From: Nitrospirota bacterium
Lineage (GTDB): Bacteria > Nitrospirota > Nitrospiria > Nitrospirales > Nitrospiraceae
Assembly: GCA_016222925.1 (NCBI GenBank)
Contig: JACRQB010000014.1
Span: forward strand, 1-17,364
Reading direction: 5' to 3'
DNA: 17,364 bases
The position numbers and the translations under genes are program-made. This document shows positions 1-7,977 of the stretch, in pieces; within the stretch, counting starts at the first letter, position 1, and each line of letters opens with the position of its first letter. The notes beneath the pieces are model-generated. The model did not search any database. It saw only the letters and a program-made list of their open reading frames with translations, and had not been told where the DNA came from.

Positions 1-186
1 AAACTCTGGCATGCGGTCACGCCTCTCGGAGAGGGTGAGGAGCGGATTGCCTTAACAATGGAGTATGTCACCAATCCGGAGATGGGCACCGTCAAGCGGC
101 TCTATTCGAACCTCAAAGATTCATTCGGCTATTTCGGCTTCGCCGCCGTCTTCAAGCGGGCTCTAGGCCTCAGCCGGTCTAAGTGA
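1..186 (+). CDS. C-terminal end of a putative 2OG-Fe(II) oxygenase (partial)
   Basis: The frame is open from base 1 to a TGA at 184-186 and gives the last 61 residues of a protein whose start lies outside the window. Near its left end is a stretch beginning LWHAVTPLGEGEERIAL. A His followed 12 residues later by an Arg resembles the distal iron-binding His and the 2-oxoglutarate-binding Arg at the end of the double-stranded beta-helix in prolyl-hydroxylase-like Fe(II)/2-oxoglutarate oxygenases. The remaining ~40 residues are aromatic and basic (two Phe/Tyr-Gly-Phe runs, then KRALGLSRSK) and look like a C-terminal helix. The gene converges on the response regulator gene, with only 51 bp between the two stop codons. 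That this is a coding end is fairly sure. The oxygenase family assignment is tentative because the first metal ligands are not visible. Confidence 0.5.
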   Translation, partial: KLWHAVTPLGEGEERIALTMEYVTNPEMGTVKRLYSNLKDSFGYFGFAAVFKRALGLSRSK

Positions 187-237
187 TGTAAATCCTTCTT
201 GCTTGATCGCCTTTCCTGATTCAGAGTGTGTCGAAGA

Positions 238-891
238 TCATGCCATGCCGATGGCATGGCGAAGTATCGTGCACAACTCTTCTCGCTCCCACGGTTTGGT
301 CAAATGGGCATAGGCGTGTAGGCACCCCAGGTTCCTATGTGAAGCCGTTAAGACAATCACAGGAAGACAGGGATTCGAGACTTGGAGCTTCTCCAAAATC
401 GAGCAACCATCTCCGTCAGGTAGTCCAAGATCGAGGAGGACTGCATGGTAGGCCTGTTGTTCGATGGATGAAAAGGCCTGGCGACAGGTCTGTGCACAGT
501 CGACCTGGAAGCCTTCGAATTCGAGCAAGTCTTGCAAAGCCATCGTGATATCAGGGTCATCCTCGACAACCAAAATGGAATGCGCTGTTCTCGCTTCGAC
601 CTTCGCGTCTGGACTCAGTTTGTGATCGGTGTCTAATGCCTGCCGTGGGCGACTTGTCTCAGGATCCAGAATGAAAGGGGTTGTCTGGACCGGCTCACTT
701 GGTTTCGAGGCAATGGGATGAGTGTCAGGCCGGGCTGGGCCTTTTCCAAAAGGAGGCACAGCAATCATGGTGACCGCCAAATGTGAGAGTGCTGCTCTGG
801 ATGGGCATGCTCCAAAGGGGGTATCAGATGGTGAGGAAGAGGGAGATTTCCTTACCACGTGAGTGACTGGCAGCTCCATACCGTGCTCCAT
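238..891 (-). CDS. Stand-alone response regulator with long N-terminal extension
   Basis: The C-terminal half (about residues 104-217) is a CheY-type receiver domain. ILVVEDD carries the acidic pair D111/D112, LLDLGLPDGDG carries the phospho-acceptor D154, LTAS carries T182, and LTKPW carries K199. No output domain follows, so it probably acts by protein-protein contact in a phosphorelay. The first ~100 residues are rich in Pro, Ser and Thr, with no recognisable fold and probably disordered. The segment between T182 and K199 is about five residues shorter than in typical receivers, so the alpha4 region is compressed. The start is uncertain: the second Met (codon 5, base 879) has GGAG six bases upstream, which is better placed than anything before the first Met. 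No histidine kinase is encoded nearby. Confidence 0.85.
   Translation of the reverse strand: MEHGMELPVTHVVRKSPSSSPSDTPFGACPSRAALSHLAVTMIAVPPFGKGPARPDTHPIASKPSEPVQTTPFILDPETSRPRQALDTDHKLSPDAKVEARTAHSILVVEDDPDITMALQDLLEFEGFQVDCAQTCRQAFSSIEQQAYHAVLLDLGLPDGDGCSILEKLQVSNPCLPVIVLTASHRNLGCLHAYAHLTKPWEREELCTILRHAIGMA
242..260. repeat. Short perfect hairpin at the 3' end of the response regulator gene
   Basis: An 8-bp perfect inverted repeat (GCCATGCC / GGCATGGC) with a 3-nt loop lies in the last codons of the regulator gene, between two convergent genes. No T-run follows on either strand, so a classical intrinsic terminator is not supported. It may act as an mRNA 3'-end stabiliser or be coincidental. 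Confidence 0.35.
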
Positions 892-1047
892 TTTGTCTAG
901 TGGTTACGAGATAATCAAAAATGCTCTGTGACCATCAGACAATAGATTAAGCAAGGTCCATTCCTTGCGGCCGACCAATAGGCGAATGTCGAAGTGTTTG
1001 ATTCTATGGCACATAGTTGGAAATCAAGGATTAGGTGATAAGCAGGA

Positions 1048-1066
1048 CTGTATCGAGCTGATACAG
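1048..1066. repeat. Inverted repeat downstream of the CopD-like gene
   Basis: CTGTATC and GATACAG form a perfect 7-bp inverted repeat around a 5-nt loop, about 60 bp past the stop of the CopD-like gene in the reading direction of that operon. There is no adjacent T-run. It could be an operon-end hairpin. The rest of 892-1127 shows no convincing gene or promoter, apart from another 6-bp hairpin at 951-968. Confidence 0.35.
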
Positions 1067-1127
1067 CAACCGTCTCGTTTGAGAAAGCGGAACTGTCTCA
1101 AGGTCTGTTCCGAGATGCAAGGCAGGA

Positions 1128-1637
1128 CTATTGATGCAGGTGTTTCATGGCGGCGGCGCAGAGGATGATGAAGAACCCCATCCAAAGGGCGGCGCGTTGG
1201 AATGGAATGGCCTCATAGGACTCTCCCTCATCGGCCTCGTCGTCTGACTTAAAAATGACCGTGTAGAGGAACAGTGTGAGAAGCCCCAGCACGAGAAGAA
1301 GCTTAATCATGAAGACCATGAGGTACTTGGAGTGGTGCTGGATCCCGCTTCCCGTTTGTGAAGTAATAACCTGATTGACGTAGTGGAGATTCACACCGCC
1401 GGTGAACAGCAAGACGACGACGAGAATGCCGGCGACTTTCTTGTAGTGCCGGTAAAAAATATCCGTGATGGGTTTGATCTGATCCTTTGGAACGGCTTTC
1501 TCCAGTCCAGGTGTCACCGCCATGACCAGAAACGCCAAGCCGCCGATCCAAATGATCGCTGAAAGCAGATGGAACCAGTGGTTGACGATCGGAATGAGGA
1601 TATTGAGATCGGTGGTGATACTTTGGAGAGTATCCAT
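1128..1637 (-). CDS. CopD-like four-helix integral membrane protein
   Basis: This 169-residue protein has four predicted membrane helices at about residues 14-40, 66-84, 103-127 and 146-164. The first helix, containing NHWFHLLSAIIWIGGLAF, matches the start of CopD-type (copper resistance D domain) and related small haem- or metal-binding membrane proteins. Helix-associated histidines (H20, H23, H85, H101/H102, H165, H167) are candidate metal or haem ligands. An acidic loop (DDEADEGES) precedes the last helix. It is the third gene of a likely operon, 76 bp after the radical SAM/SPASM gene. The order stress protein, radical SAM maturase-like enzyme, membrane protein suggests a redox or tetrapyrrole-related membrane role, but that is inference. 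No good ribosome-binding site precedes the ATG. The membrane assignment is sure; the CopD label is likely. Confidence 0.75.
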   Translation of the reverse strand: MDTLQSITTDLNILIPIVNHWFHLLSAIIWIGGLAFLVMAVTPGLEKAVPKDQIKPITDIFYRHYKKVAGILVVVLLFTGGVNLHYVNQVITSQTGSGIQHHSKYLMVFMIKLLLVLGLLTLFLYTVIFKSDDEADEGESYEAIPFQRAALWMGFFIILCAAAMKHLHQ

Positions 1638-1682
1638 TTTGAAACCAGTAAGGAGGCAGTCGTAAGGAGTGAGGGCTTTGAG

Positions 1683-1704
1683 GATGGGCCTCTAGGCCTT
1701 CATC
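1683..1704. repeat. Intercistronic hairpin between the SPASM and CopD-like genes
   Basis: GGCC-TCTA-GGCC, flanked by the pairing GATG/CATC with a 2-nt bulge, lies 10 nt past the stop of the radical SAM/SPASM gene on the minus strand. No T-run follows. It is more likely an mRNA-processing or stability hairpin than a terminator. Confidence 0.35.
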
Positions 1705-1713
1705 CCTGACGCC

Positions 1714-3111
1714 TTAGCCCTTACCCGTTACGTCAAATTTAAAGACAGGTGCGTCATTGCCGAATCGTTTCTTGCGCAGCTCTTCCATGAGTTCAACGGT
1801 GATAAGCGGTACGTTGTTTTCACGGGCATGCTTCTCTACACCTTTCTTCACCATGGCGCGGAGGAAGTAGGGGATACGGCTCAACCTGAGAGCAGACGGT
1901 TCGTCCCACGCGACGTCGGTCTCTTCCGAGACATTGAACGCCACTTTGATTTTCTCGCCACCTTTCGGGGTATAGAGGCACCATTGATCTTCGTCCAACC
2001 AGTCACCGTGGTCAACATAGGGACGGGCGCGGCACCCTCCACAGATGTCGGTATATTCGCAGTCACCGCATTTCCCTTTGAGTTGTGGATAGCGGAATGA
2101 GTTAAAAATATCCGATCGCTCCCAAAGATCGGCGAAGCTCTGTTGACGAATATTTCCCGCAGACAGCGGCATATAGGGACAGGGGGTTAGTTCACCGTTC
2201 GGCGTCACTCGGGCGTAGTTGGTGCCTGCCAGGCACCCTCCCCCCATATATCCAGTCGCCTTCGTGATCGGGGAGTTGGGGTCCTTCTCATAGGCCAACC
2301 GCTTGAAGTGGGGAGCGCAACGGGCTCTAACCAGCATGCCTTTGTAATTATCCTGGCATTCGACGAGGTAGCCAAGCACCTCTTCATACTGAGCGGGAGT
2401 GATATCCGTCAGCTCTTCGCCTCGTCCCGTACACACCATAAAAAACACATTCAGGACGCGGGCGCCGAGTCTGTGCGCCCAGTCGATGACCTCAGGCAGC
2501 TCTCGATAGTTCATCGGTTGAGCACTGAAATGCACTTGAAATTGGAGGCCATTCCGCTTGCTGGCTTCAATGCCGGCTACCGCCGCTTCCCAGGCCCCTG
2601 GAACGCCACGGAATGTATTGTGCTTAGCCGCGTCCAATGAGTCAATGCTGATGCCGACTCCCATCACGCCGATTTCGACAAGAGTTTTGGCCATCTGGTC
2701 ATCGATCAGCATCCCGTTTGTGCCGAAGACCACCATAAAGCCAAGTTTCACGGCGTAACGAGCAATGTCGAGAATGTCAGGACGCACCAGCGGTTCGCCG
2801 CCGGTAATGACGAGCAGACACCCCGTATTCACTTCTGCGATCTGTTCGATGAGCCGGTAGCACTCTTCGGTGCTCAGCTCATCGTCTCCACCCGCTGCTT
2901 TGGTCGTTGCATCGAGATAACAGTGATCGCATTTGAGGTTGCAACGCTTGGTCAGGTTCAGCGCAACGAGGTAGGGCTTGAAGTCGTCAACCGTCCGACC
3001 ATCAAACGGCCCTTCCCCCTTTGGAGTGGGGGTGAAGAATTGAGCAATTTGTTGCTGTAAAGAGCCCAAGACGCCAGAAGGGCCGTTGAAGATGGGAAGA
3101 GATTTACCCAT
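1714..3111 (-). CDS. Radical SAM/SPASM protein with C-terminal PCP_red-like domain
   Basis: This 465-residue enzyme has the radical SAM cluster motif C57-x3-C61-x2-C64 (TKRCNLKCDHCYLD) and the SAM-binding GGEP at 104-107. Its SPASM region has seven cysteines (C293, C311, C348, C351, C357, C360, C378) for auxiliary Fe-S clusters. The layout resembles the NirJ/AhbD branch (tetrapyrrole side-chain chemistry) and peptide-maturing SPASM enzymes; the substrate cannot be told from the sequence. After the SPASM part, residues ~400-447 (AWDEPSALRLSRIPYFLRAM, then a Lys-rich helix and PLITVE) resemble PCP_red, the small domain at the end of the BchB subunit of dark-operative protochlorophyllide reductase. 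The same kind of domain recurs three times in the upstream stress-protein gene, 84 bp away, which argues for joint function. The ATG lacks a clear Shine-Dalgarno. Family assignment is confident, substrate unknown. Confidence 0.9.
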   Translation of the reverse strand: MGKSLPIFNGPSGVLGSLQQQIAQFFTPTPKGEGPFDGRTVDDFKPYLVALNLTKRCNLKCDHCYLDATTKAAGGDDELSTEECYRLIEQIAEVNTGCLLVITGGEPLVRPDILDIARYAVKLGFMVVFGTNGMLIDDQMAKTLVEIGVMGVGISIDSLDAAKHNTFRGVPGAWEAAVAGIEASKRNGLQFQVHFSAQPMNYRELPEVIDWAHRLGARVLNVFFMVCTGRGEELTDITPAQYEEVLGYLVECQDNYKGMLVRARCAPHFKRLAYEKDPNSPITKATGYMGGGCLAGTNYARVTPNGELTPCPYMPLSAGNIRQQSFADLWERSDIFNSFRYPQLKGKCGDCEYTDICGGCRARPYVDHGDWLDEDQWCLYTPKGGEKIKVAFNVSEETDVAWDEPSALRLSRIPYFLRAMVKKGVEKHARENNVPLITVELMEELRKKRFGNDAPVFKFDVTGKG

Positions 3112-3156
3112 GGTGTATTGCGTCTGGGTGCTGAGGCTGAAGACTTGTCAGCGGAA

Positions 3157-3175
3157 GGCGCTGGGAGTCAGCGCC
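3157..3175. repeat. Intercistronic hairpin between the USP fusion and SPASM genes
   Basis: GGCGCTG and CAGCGCC form a perfect 7-bp GC-rich stem around a 5-nt loop in the 84-bp gap, 20 nt after the stress-protein stop. Only two T residues follow on the minus strand, so read-through into the radical SAM gene is expected. It may adjust relative expression or protect the upstream mRNA. Confidence 0.45.
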
Positions 3176-3195
3176 AAAAGCTCAGCATGCGAAAA

Positions 3196-5262
3196 TTATC
3201 CGCGTCCTTTTCCGGTGAGGTCGGCAATCATGTCCTTGAGATTGCCGGTCTTCATCGCTTCGGCCATATACCCCTTTGCCTGCTCGATCCCTTCATCGGC
3301 GACCTCAATCGTGATCAGGGTCGCGCCGACTTTCTCGGCATGCTTGAGAATGAGCGCTCTGGTGCAATCCCGCATGAAGCCTTCCGGAGCTCGATCCAAT
3401 CTGGCTTGTGCGTCGTCCGTCCAGGTATAGGGTGAGGCGGCTTCGATATGACCATTCGTCTCATTCCCGTTCGACGCTGCAAGGGTGGCTTCCGCGACCG
3501 GCGAGGTACCGGTGCCCTTGTTGGAGAAAATCGGCGTATAGTCTTCGGATGCGGCCTCTTGAATGGTCGGCGCCGCATATTCAAGCGTGATGGTCGTCAT
3601 GCCTAATTTCCGCGCGCTCTTTTCAATCCTGGCCTTTGCACGTCTCCGCTGGAAGCCGGCAGGCACGGCACGGATTGCTTCTTTCGCATCCTTGGTCCAT
3701 TGCATCGGCACGTCGTCATAGGCCACGTCCGTTTCCAGGTCACCCTCAGTTGTCGCGGCCACTTCGAAAATCTTCTTATCGACCTGTTTGAATTTCGTCC
3801 CATCCGCACTGCAGACCGGACATTTGACCGGGCTGTCTCCCTTCCCGATGTAGCCGCAGCCGTCACAGACGAAATAGGTTTGCCCCATGCGGTCCAGGTA
3901 GGCCTGTGTGGAGGCGTTGATCTCTTTGGGTTTCTCTTCAACGATCTGGGTCATGATTCCGCTCAATGTCGGACCCATGAGATCTTTGGTCACGCCCTCA
4001 TCGGCTTGCATCTTGTCGCGGTCGATACCCGCCGCGTCCAAGCTGCCGCCGAGGGCACGCATGGCGTCCATGGCGCCTTTAGGCAGAATGTGTCCGACCG
4101 CGGAGTCAACGACGGTATTACTGATGATGGTATGCCCTTTTTCAATGGCGTACCGATGAATGGCCGTCTTCGCCACGCCGCGCGCGAAAACCGGGATCCT
4201 TTCCATCCGCCGCAGCGCTTCTTCCGTCCAGGCAATGGTGTATTCGGCCTGTGTATCGATCGGAGGCACGTATTTGCGGTTGGAGATCAGCACATTACAG
4301 GGGGCGCTCCTCAACAGATTCTCGGTGTTGCTGCCGACGTCCATGTCCTCGTCGCTATGGACGCCGATGCGCCCGACGATGAGCAAGGCTGGGACATCTT
4401 TCCGGACGTACTGAATGATTTTTTCGAATGCTTTGCCGTCCAGCAACGTCGTTTTCACATCCGTTTGCTCGGCCTGCGCGATTTCGCGGGAAATGTCCAA
4501 ATGAGACTGGTAGATCTTAGCCAAGCCGCTGTCGATAATTTCTTCGTGCAGTTTTTCTTGTTCCTTGAAGCGAAAGACTTTGCCGGCTTCTTCGTTCAGG
4601 ACACCCGAAATACTGTGGAATGCCGCGTAGTGGAAATAGGGATCGAAGGCCGAAATCGCCTCCACCGGCATGTTGAAGGCCTTGCCGAGCGCTAAGCCGG
4701 TCATCAGTCCGCCGAACGAGTAGGGGCTGCCGTCGACGGCCACGACGATCTTTCCGCCAGTTATTGGCTGAACGTTCTTGATGATCAGCATGTCGGAGTT
4801 ACGGACCCGGCGGACCACGCGCTCTGTGTTGCTGCCGATGACGCTGTCTTTGACCGCCCCGACCCCCAAAGCGCCCATGATGACGAGGTCATACCCGTTG
4901 GTGTTGATGTCCTCGGCCAGCACTTTCCAGTTACGTCCTTCGAGCGATCGCCGTTCAACGGGGAGGTTCGCTTCGTTACATTTCTTATCGACGTAGTCGA
5001 GGTAGGAGTCAGTGATGATTTGGAGTCCTCGGGTAATCAGCGAATCGTGGATCTGGCGCTGACGGTCAAGCTCCTTCTCGTCATGGTATTCCTCCGGGAG
5101 GCCCGCTTCCATCTGCTTGAAGCGTTTATCATGCATCTTCGCGGCGTAGACATGGCTCCCTACGATCCTGGAACCGAAGGTTTTTGCCAAATGAACGCCG
5201 ACATCCACTGCGGTATTCGAATGGTCGGAGTTATCGACCGGAATGTAGATTGTCTTATACAT
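3196..5262 (-). CDS. Tandem universal stress protein fused to PCP_red-like repeats and a rubredoxin-type zinc ribbon
   Basis: This is a 688-residue composite protein. Residues 1-164 and 170-329 are two UspA-type domains, each with an intact nucleotide-binding motif G-2x-G-9x-G-S-N (G130/G133/G143 and G297/G300/G310), so both can probably bind ATP. Three segments resemble the PCP_red domain: ~342-390, ~520-562 and ~612-655. Each starts W(T/D)..A, then has a Pro-Phe/Gly-Phe helix and ends in an (I/L)(I/T)I strand. Between the first two, residues 463-490 hold CDGCGYIG...CPVCSADG, a rubredoxin-like ribbon as at the end of rubrerythrin. USPs usually have one or two domains and ~140-300 residues, so this tail is unusual. 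A strong AAGGAGG lies 7 nt before the ATG. The gene heads the operon with the SPASM enzyme. Domain calls are confident; the role (redox or tetrapyrrole-linked stress sensing) is a guess. Confidence 0.88.
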   Translation of the reverse strand: MYKTIYIPVDNSDHSNTAVDVGVHLAKTFGSRIVGSHVYAAKMHDKRFKQMEAGLPEEYHDEKELDRQRQIHDSLITRGLQIITDSYLDYVDKKCNEANLPVERRSLEGRNWKVLAEDINTNGYDLVIMGALGVGAVKDSVIGSNTERVVRRVRNSDMLIIKNVQPITGGKIVVAVDGSPYSFGGLMTGLALGKAFNMPVEAISAFDPYFHYAAFHSISGVLNEEAGKVFRFKEQEKLHEEIIDSGLAKIYQSHLDISREIAQAEQTDVKTTLLDGKAFEKIIQYVRKDVPALLIVGRIGVHSDEDMDVGSNTENLLRSAPCNVLISNRKYVPPIDTQAEYTIAWTEEALRRMERIPVFARGVAKTAIHRYAIEKGHTIISNTVVDSAVGHILPKGAMDAMRALGGSLDAAGIDRDKMQADEGVTKDLMGPTLSGIMTQIVEEKPKEINASTQAYLDRMGQTYFVCDGCGYIGKGDSPVKCPVCSADGTKFKQVDKKIFEVAATTEGDLETDVAYDDVPMQWTKDAKEAIRAVPAGFQRRRAKARIEKSARKLGMTTITLEYAAPTIQEAASEDYTPIFSNKGTGTSPVAEATLAASNGNETNGHIEAASPYTWTDDAQARLDRAPEGFMRDCTRALILKHAEKVGATLITIEVADEGIEQAKGYMAEAMKTGNLKDMIADLTGKGRG

Positions 5263-5266
5263 TGAG

Positions 5267-5283
5267 GCGCCTCCTTAAGGCGC
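5267..5283 (-). promoter_or_regulatory. Ribosome-binding site inside a small hairpin, before the USP fusion gene
   Basis: On the minus strand AAGGAGG (5276-5270) is a near-perfect Shine-Dalgarno 7 nt before the ATG at 5262. It is straddled by GCGCCT (5267-5272) and AGGCGC (5278-5283), a 6-bp stem with a 5-nt loop. Part of the Shine-Dalgarno is in the loop and part in the stem, so translation could be temperature- or factor-sensitive. The pairing is seen in the sequence; regulation is inferred. The rest of the 202-bp gap upstream has a TACAAT-like element near 5320 but no matching -35 box. Confidence 0.45.
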
Positions 5284-5464
5284 GAGTTGGTCAGAGAAGA
5301 GGAGTCGTAATTGTATGAAAATCCAACTGATTAACGTGCTAACACCGCCTCCAAAGAAAAGGGATGATAGCACTGGCTCAAACGGGAATGCAAGGTATGA
5401 GGAGGGACACCTCAAGTGAAAAGAAGGTGTGTTTGTGGTCAATGAAAGGACGTATGGTGCCTAT

Positions 5465-7087
5465 TCAACTGGCAGAGGTGGCTCTTGGTTCAGCCATCCG
5501 TGAAGCCGAGGGGGTTGGTCTGCGGGAACGGATGATCTCCTCGATTGAGAGCAAGGCATCCCGCCCGGAATTGCCTTCGATCCCCCGACTAAGGTTTTGG
5601 TCAGCATAGGCCGATTCTCCTGCGGACTGGGACAGGGATCCGGTCCATCGGCGGGGATCGCGGCTGCCCTGCTTCCGTTCCCACGATTGGAGACACGCTT
5701 TGGCAATAATTTTGTTGAGCGGGGCAGGATTATAGAGAAGCTTTCTGATGCTGGTCGGCGTCAGCATCAAGGGGTTATAACCGGCCGACAAATACCCCTC
5801 TTCCAGCAGGCGCTGTTCCAGGTCGGTATTTGGCTGGATACCTAAGAAAAACATCAATGGAAACACACGCTCTTCGCCAAGAATCGAGGCCACCATCTTG
5901 TAGGACTCGACGCTTTGAAGCAAGCTCTCTTCCGTCTCCTTAGGGCTATTGAGGGAATAGTTGAGGATGACCTTGCCCTTGAAGCCGGCCTCCGCCAAAT
6001 AGCGGCAGCCATCATACAAGCGTTCCAGCTTGAATCCCATGTGGAGATTGTTCAGGACCTCCTGTGAGCCGGAGGTGATGGCCACCTCCAAGTCGCCGAC
6101 CCCAGAACGGACCATCAGCTTGGCAAACTCAGGGGTGATCAATGACGTGCGAATATAGCCGGACCACTCGATCTCCAGCTTTTCACTGATGATACGTTCC
6201 ATGATCTCGGTACATTGCGGGTACGCTTCCTTACCCGTAATGAACTGGGCATCGGTAAACCAAAAGCGACGGGCTCCCCATTGATGGTAGTGTTGCGAAA
6301 TATCTTTGACGACCATCTCGGGTGGCCGGTAACGTACCCGCTTGCCCTCGATATAGGGATACAGACAGAAGGCACAATCATAGGGACAGCCTCGTTTAGA
6401 CTGAACCCCAATCGATTCGCTTGTGAACTCCCTCCACTGTGGGAAGATGGAAGTTAAATACGGGAGGTCGACGGCCGGTGCATCAAGCAGCGCCGGTGAA
6501 CCGTGGGTGCCTTTTCGGATCTGTCCGCCTTCTTTGACGATATAGCGTTCGTCCTCGATCGAACGACCCTCGAGAAGCTTTAGGATCGCATCCTCCCCTT
6601 CGCCCAGTATGCCGATCGTGCCTTCCGGAAGCTTTTCAATGAGTTGATCCGCAAAGGCGGTGAACGCCCCGCCTCCGATCATGATCTGCGCGTTGGGGAG
6701 TTCTTTGCGAACCAGGGCCGGATAGGACAGGATCGTATAGATATGGCTGTAGTACCGGTATAGCTGTTTGATGCCGGCGAACGAAGCGGCGACACGCTTG
6801 ATCGGGTTACTGGCGAAATAGAAGTTGAACGCATGCTCCAGCGACGAATCACCCTCATGCGGCGAGAAGATCTGAATGTCGCGCCACGAAAAGCAGATCA
6901 AGTCCGGTTTGAACTCCGTGGCGGCATCGCGGATAGCCTGGCTGCGCTGCGAGACGGGAAACAACGAGAGATCGAGGATCCGTTGACGTACCTCCGGTTT
7001 CCGCCGGTGGATAAAGTCCGCCAAGTAGGTGATTCCAATGGGATAGACTTTTTTGCAAGGAAGGAAAACGTAGAGGATTGAGTTCAC
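5465..7087 (-). CDS. B12-binding-type radical SAM protein
   Basis: This 540-residue protein has an N-terminal cobalamin-binding-like Rossmann region (residues ~1-170, with IMIGGGAFTAF and GILGEGEDAILKLLEG, as in class B radical SAM enzymes). A radical SAM TIM-barrel follows, with C234-x3-C238-x2-C241 (KRGCPYDCAFCLYP). The DxHxxG motif for lower-axial B12 ligation is not visible, as in many members. The C-terminal ~80 residues are hydrophilic. The start codon is 9 nt downstream of the UbiE/MenG stop, so the two genes are almost certainly co-transcribed, and the enzyme may modify a lipid or quinone-type substrate. That link is inference from position only. No close functional relative is recognised. 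Confidence 0.88.
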   Translation of the reverse strand: MNSILYVFLPCKKVYPIGITYLADFIHRRKPEVRQRILDLSLFPVSQRSQAIRDAATEFKPDLICFSWRDIQIFSPHEGDSSLEHAFNFYFASNPIKRVAASFAGIKQLYRYYSHIYTILSYPALVRKELPNAQIMIGGGAFTAFADQLIEKLPEGTIGILGEGEDAILKLLEGRSIEDERYIVKEGGQIRKGTHGSPALLDAPAVDLPYLTSIFPQWREFTSESIGVQSKRGCPYDCAFCLYPYIEGKRVRYRPPEMVVKDISQHYHQWGARRFWFTDAQFITGKEAYPQCTEIMERIISEKLEIEWSGYIRTSLITPEFAKLMVRSGVGDLEVAITSGSQEVLNNLHMGFKLERLYDGCRYLAEAGFKGKVILNYSLNSPKETEESLLQSVESYKMVASILGEERVFPLMFFLGIQPNTDLEQRLLEEGYLSAGYNPLMLTPTSIRKLLYNPAPLNKIIAKACLQSWERKQGSRDPRRWTGSLSQSAGESAYADQNLSRGIEGNSGRDALLSIEEIIRSRRPTPSASRMAEPRATSAS

Positions 7088-7096
7088 GGCGTATGG

Positions 7097-7873
7097 CTAT
7101 TTTGTTGCGATATGAATGGCGACAATGCCGCCGCTGAGGTTCTTATACGACACCTGACGAAACCCGGCATCGCGTAAGACTTGGCATAACCGTTCTTGGT
7201 CGGGAAATGTCCGGATGGACGCGGGAAGGTACTCGTAGACGCCGGTGCGATCACGGGCGACTATGGTGCCGACCCAGGGCAGCAGTTTGAACGAATACCA
7301 ATCATACAAGGTTCGTAACCAACCGAATACCGGACGCGAAAACTCCAAGCACACAAAGCGCCCACCGGGCTTCATTACACGGCGAATTTCTCGCACGGCA
7401 CCTGGTAAATCCCCGACGTTGCGCATGCAAAAGCCGGTGGTGACTGCATCGAAGGTGTTCTCCCCGAATCCCAGATGTTCCGCGCTGGCCTGCAGGCAGG
7501 TGATCTTGTCGGTGAGTCCTTTGCCACTGATCTTCTTGAGACCTTCGGCTAGCATCGCATAGTTCAGGTCTGATGCGATCACGCGTCCCTTGGGTCCCAT
7601 TCGAGACTCGAGCAGGAGGGCAAGGTCGGCCGTACCGGATCCGACATCGAGCGCGGTCCCCCGTCCGACGGGCGTAATGAAGGACGCGGTAATCTTCTTC
7701 CAATGGTAATGCAGGCCGAAACTCAACAGCGTGTTGTTCAGGTCGTAGACGCCTGCGATGGAGGTGAACATCCGCTGCACGGCATCTTCGCGGGCCTGGC
7801 CGGACCAGGTGGACACCACCTTTGCCGGGGCTTTGGAATCCTGTGTCAATGGACGACGGTCGGTTCCCACCAT
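7097..7873 (-). CDS. menG: UbiE/MenG-type quinone C-methyltransferase
   Basis: This 258-residue class I SAM methyltransferase carries the UbiE/MenG hallmarks. It has the N-terminal FTSIAGVYDLNNTLLSFGLH block (residues ~36-55), SAM motif I ALDVGSGTADLAL at 74-86, and an acidic ribose-binding position at D102. It also has GFCMRNVGDLPGAVREIRRV at 147-166, YEYLPASIRTFPDQERL near the C-terminus, and the terminal SGGIVAIHIATK. The family methylates demethylmenaquinone or the ubiquinone precursor; menaquinone is the likelier substrate in this lineage. The protein has ~20 extra N-terminal residues compared with typical members and no clear ribosome-binding site at the chosen ATG, so the true start may be downstream. 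It lies 9 nt before the B12-type radical SAM gene and 104 bp after the diiron protein gene. Family call is firm; the symbol follows from it. Confidence 0.85.
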   Translation of the reverse strand: MVGTDRRPLTQDSKAPAKVVSTWSGQAREDAVQRMFTSIAGVYDLNNTLLSFGLHYHWKKITASFITPVGRGTALDVGSGTADLALLLESRMGPKGRVIASDLNYAMLAEGLKKISGKGLTDKITCLQASAEHLGFGENTFDAVTTGFCMRNVGDLPGAVREIRRVMKPGGRFVCLEFSRPVFGWLRTLYDWYSFKLLPWVGTIVARDRTGVYEYLPASIRTFPDQERLCQVLRDAGFRQVSYKNLSGGIVAIHIATK

Positions 7874-7977
7874 TTGACGGTGTTAGCACCCGGTTTCAAG
7901 CTTTGTCAAGGTGAGATGGCCGCAGGGATGATCGAAATCATCGTCCGGCTGTGCAAACAGAGCGGGTCTTAAGCGGC

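Noticed and set aside
951..968. 6-bp hairpin GCAAGG/CCTTGC as an intrinsic terminator
   Set aside because: It is short and has no T-run on either strand.
3700..4695. 331-codon plus-strand open frame
   Set aside because: It lies wholly antisense to the well-supported USP fusion gene and has no recognisable domain; it is a shadow of high-GC coding sequence.
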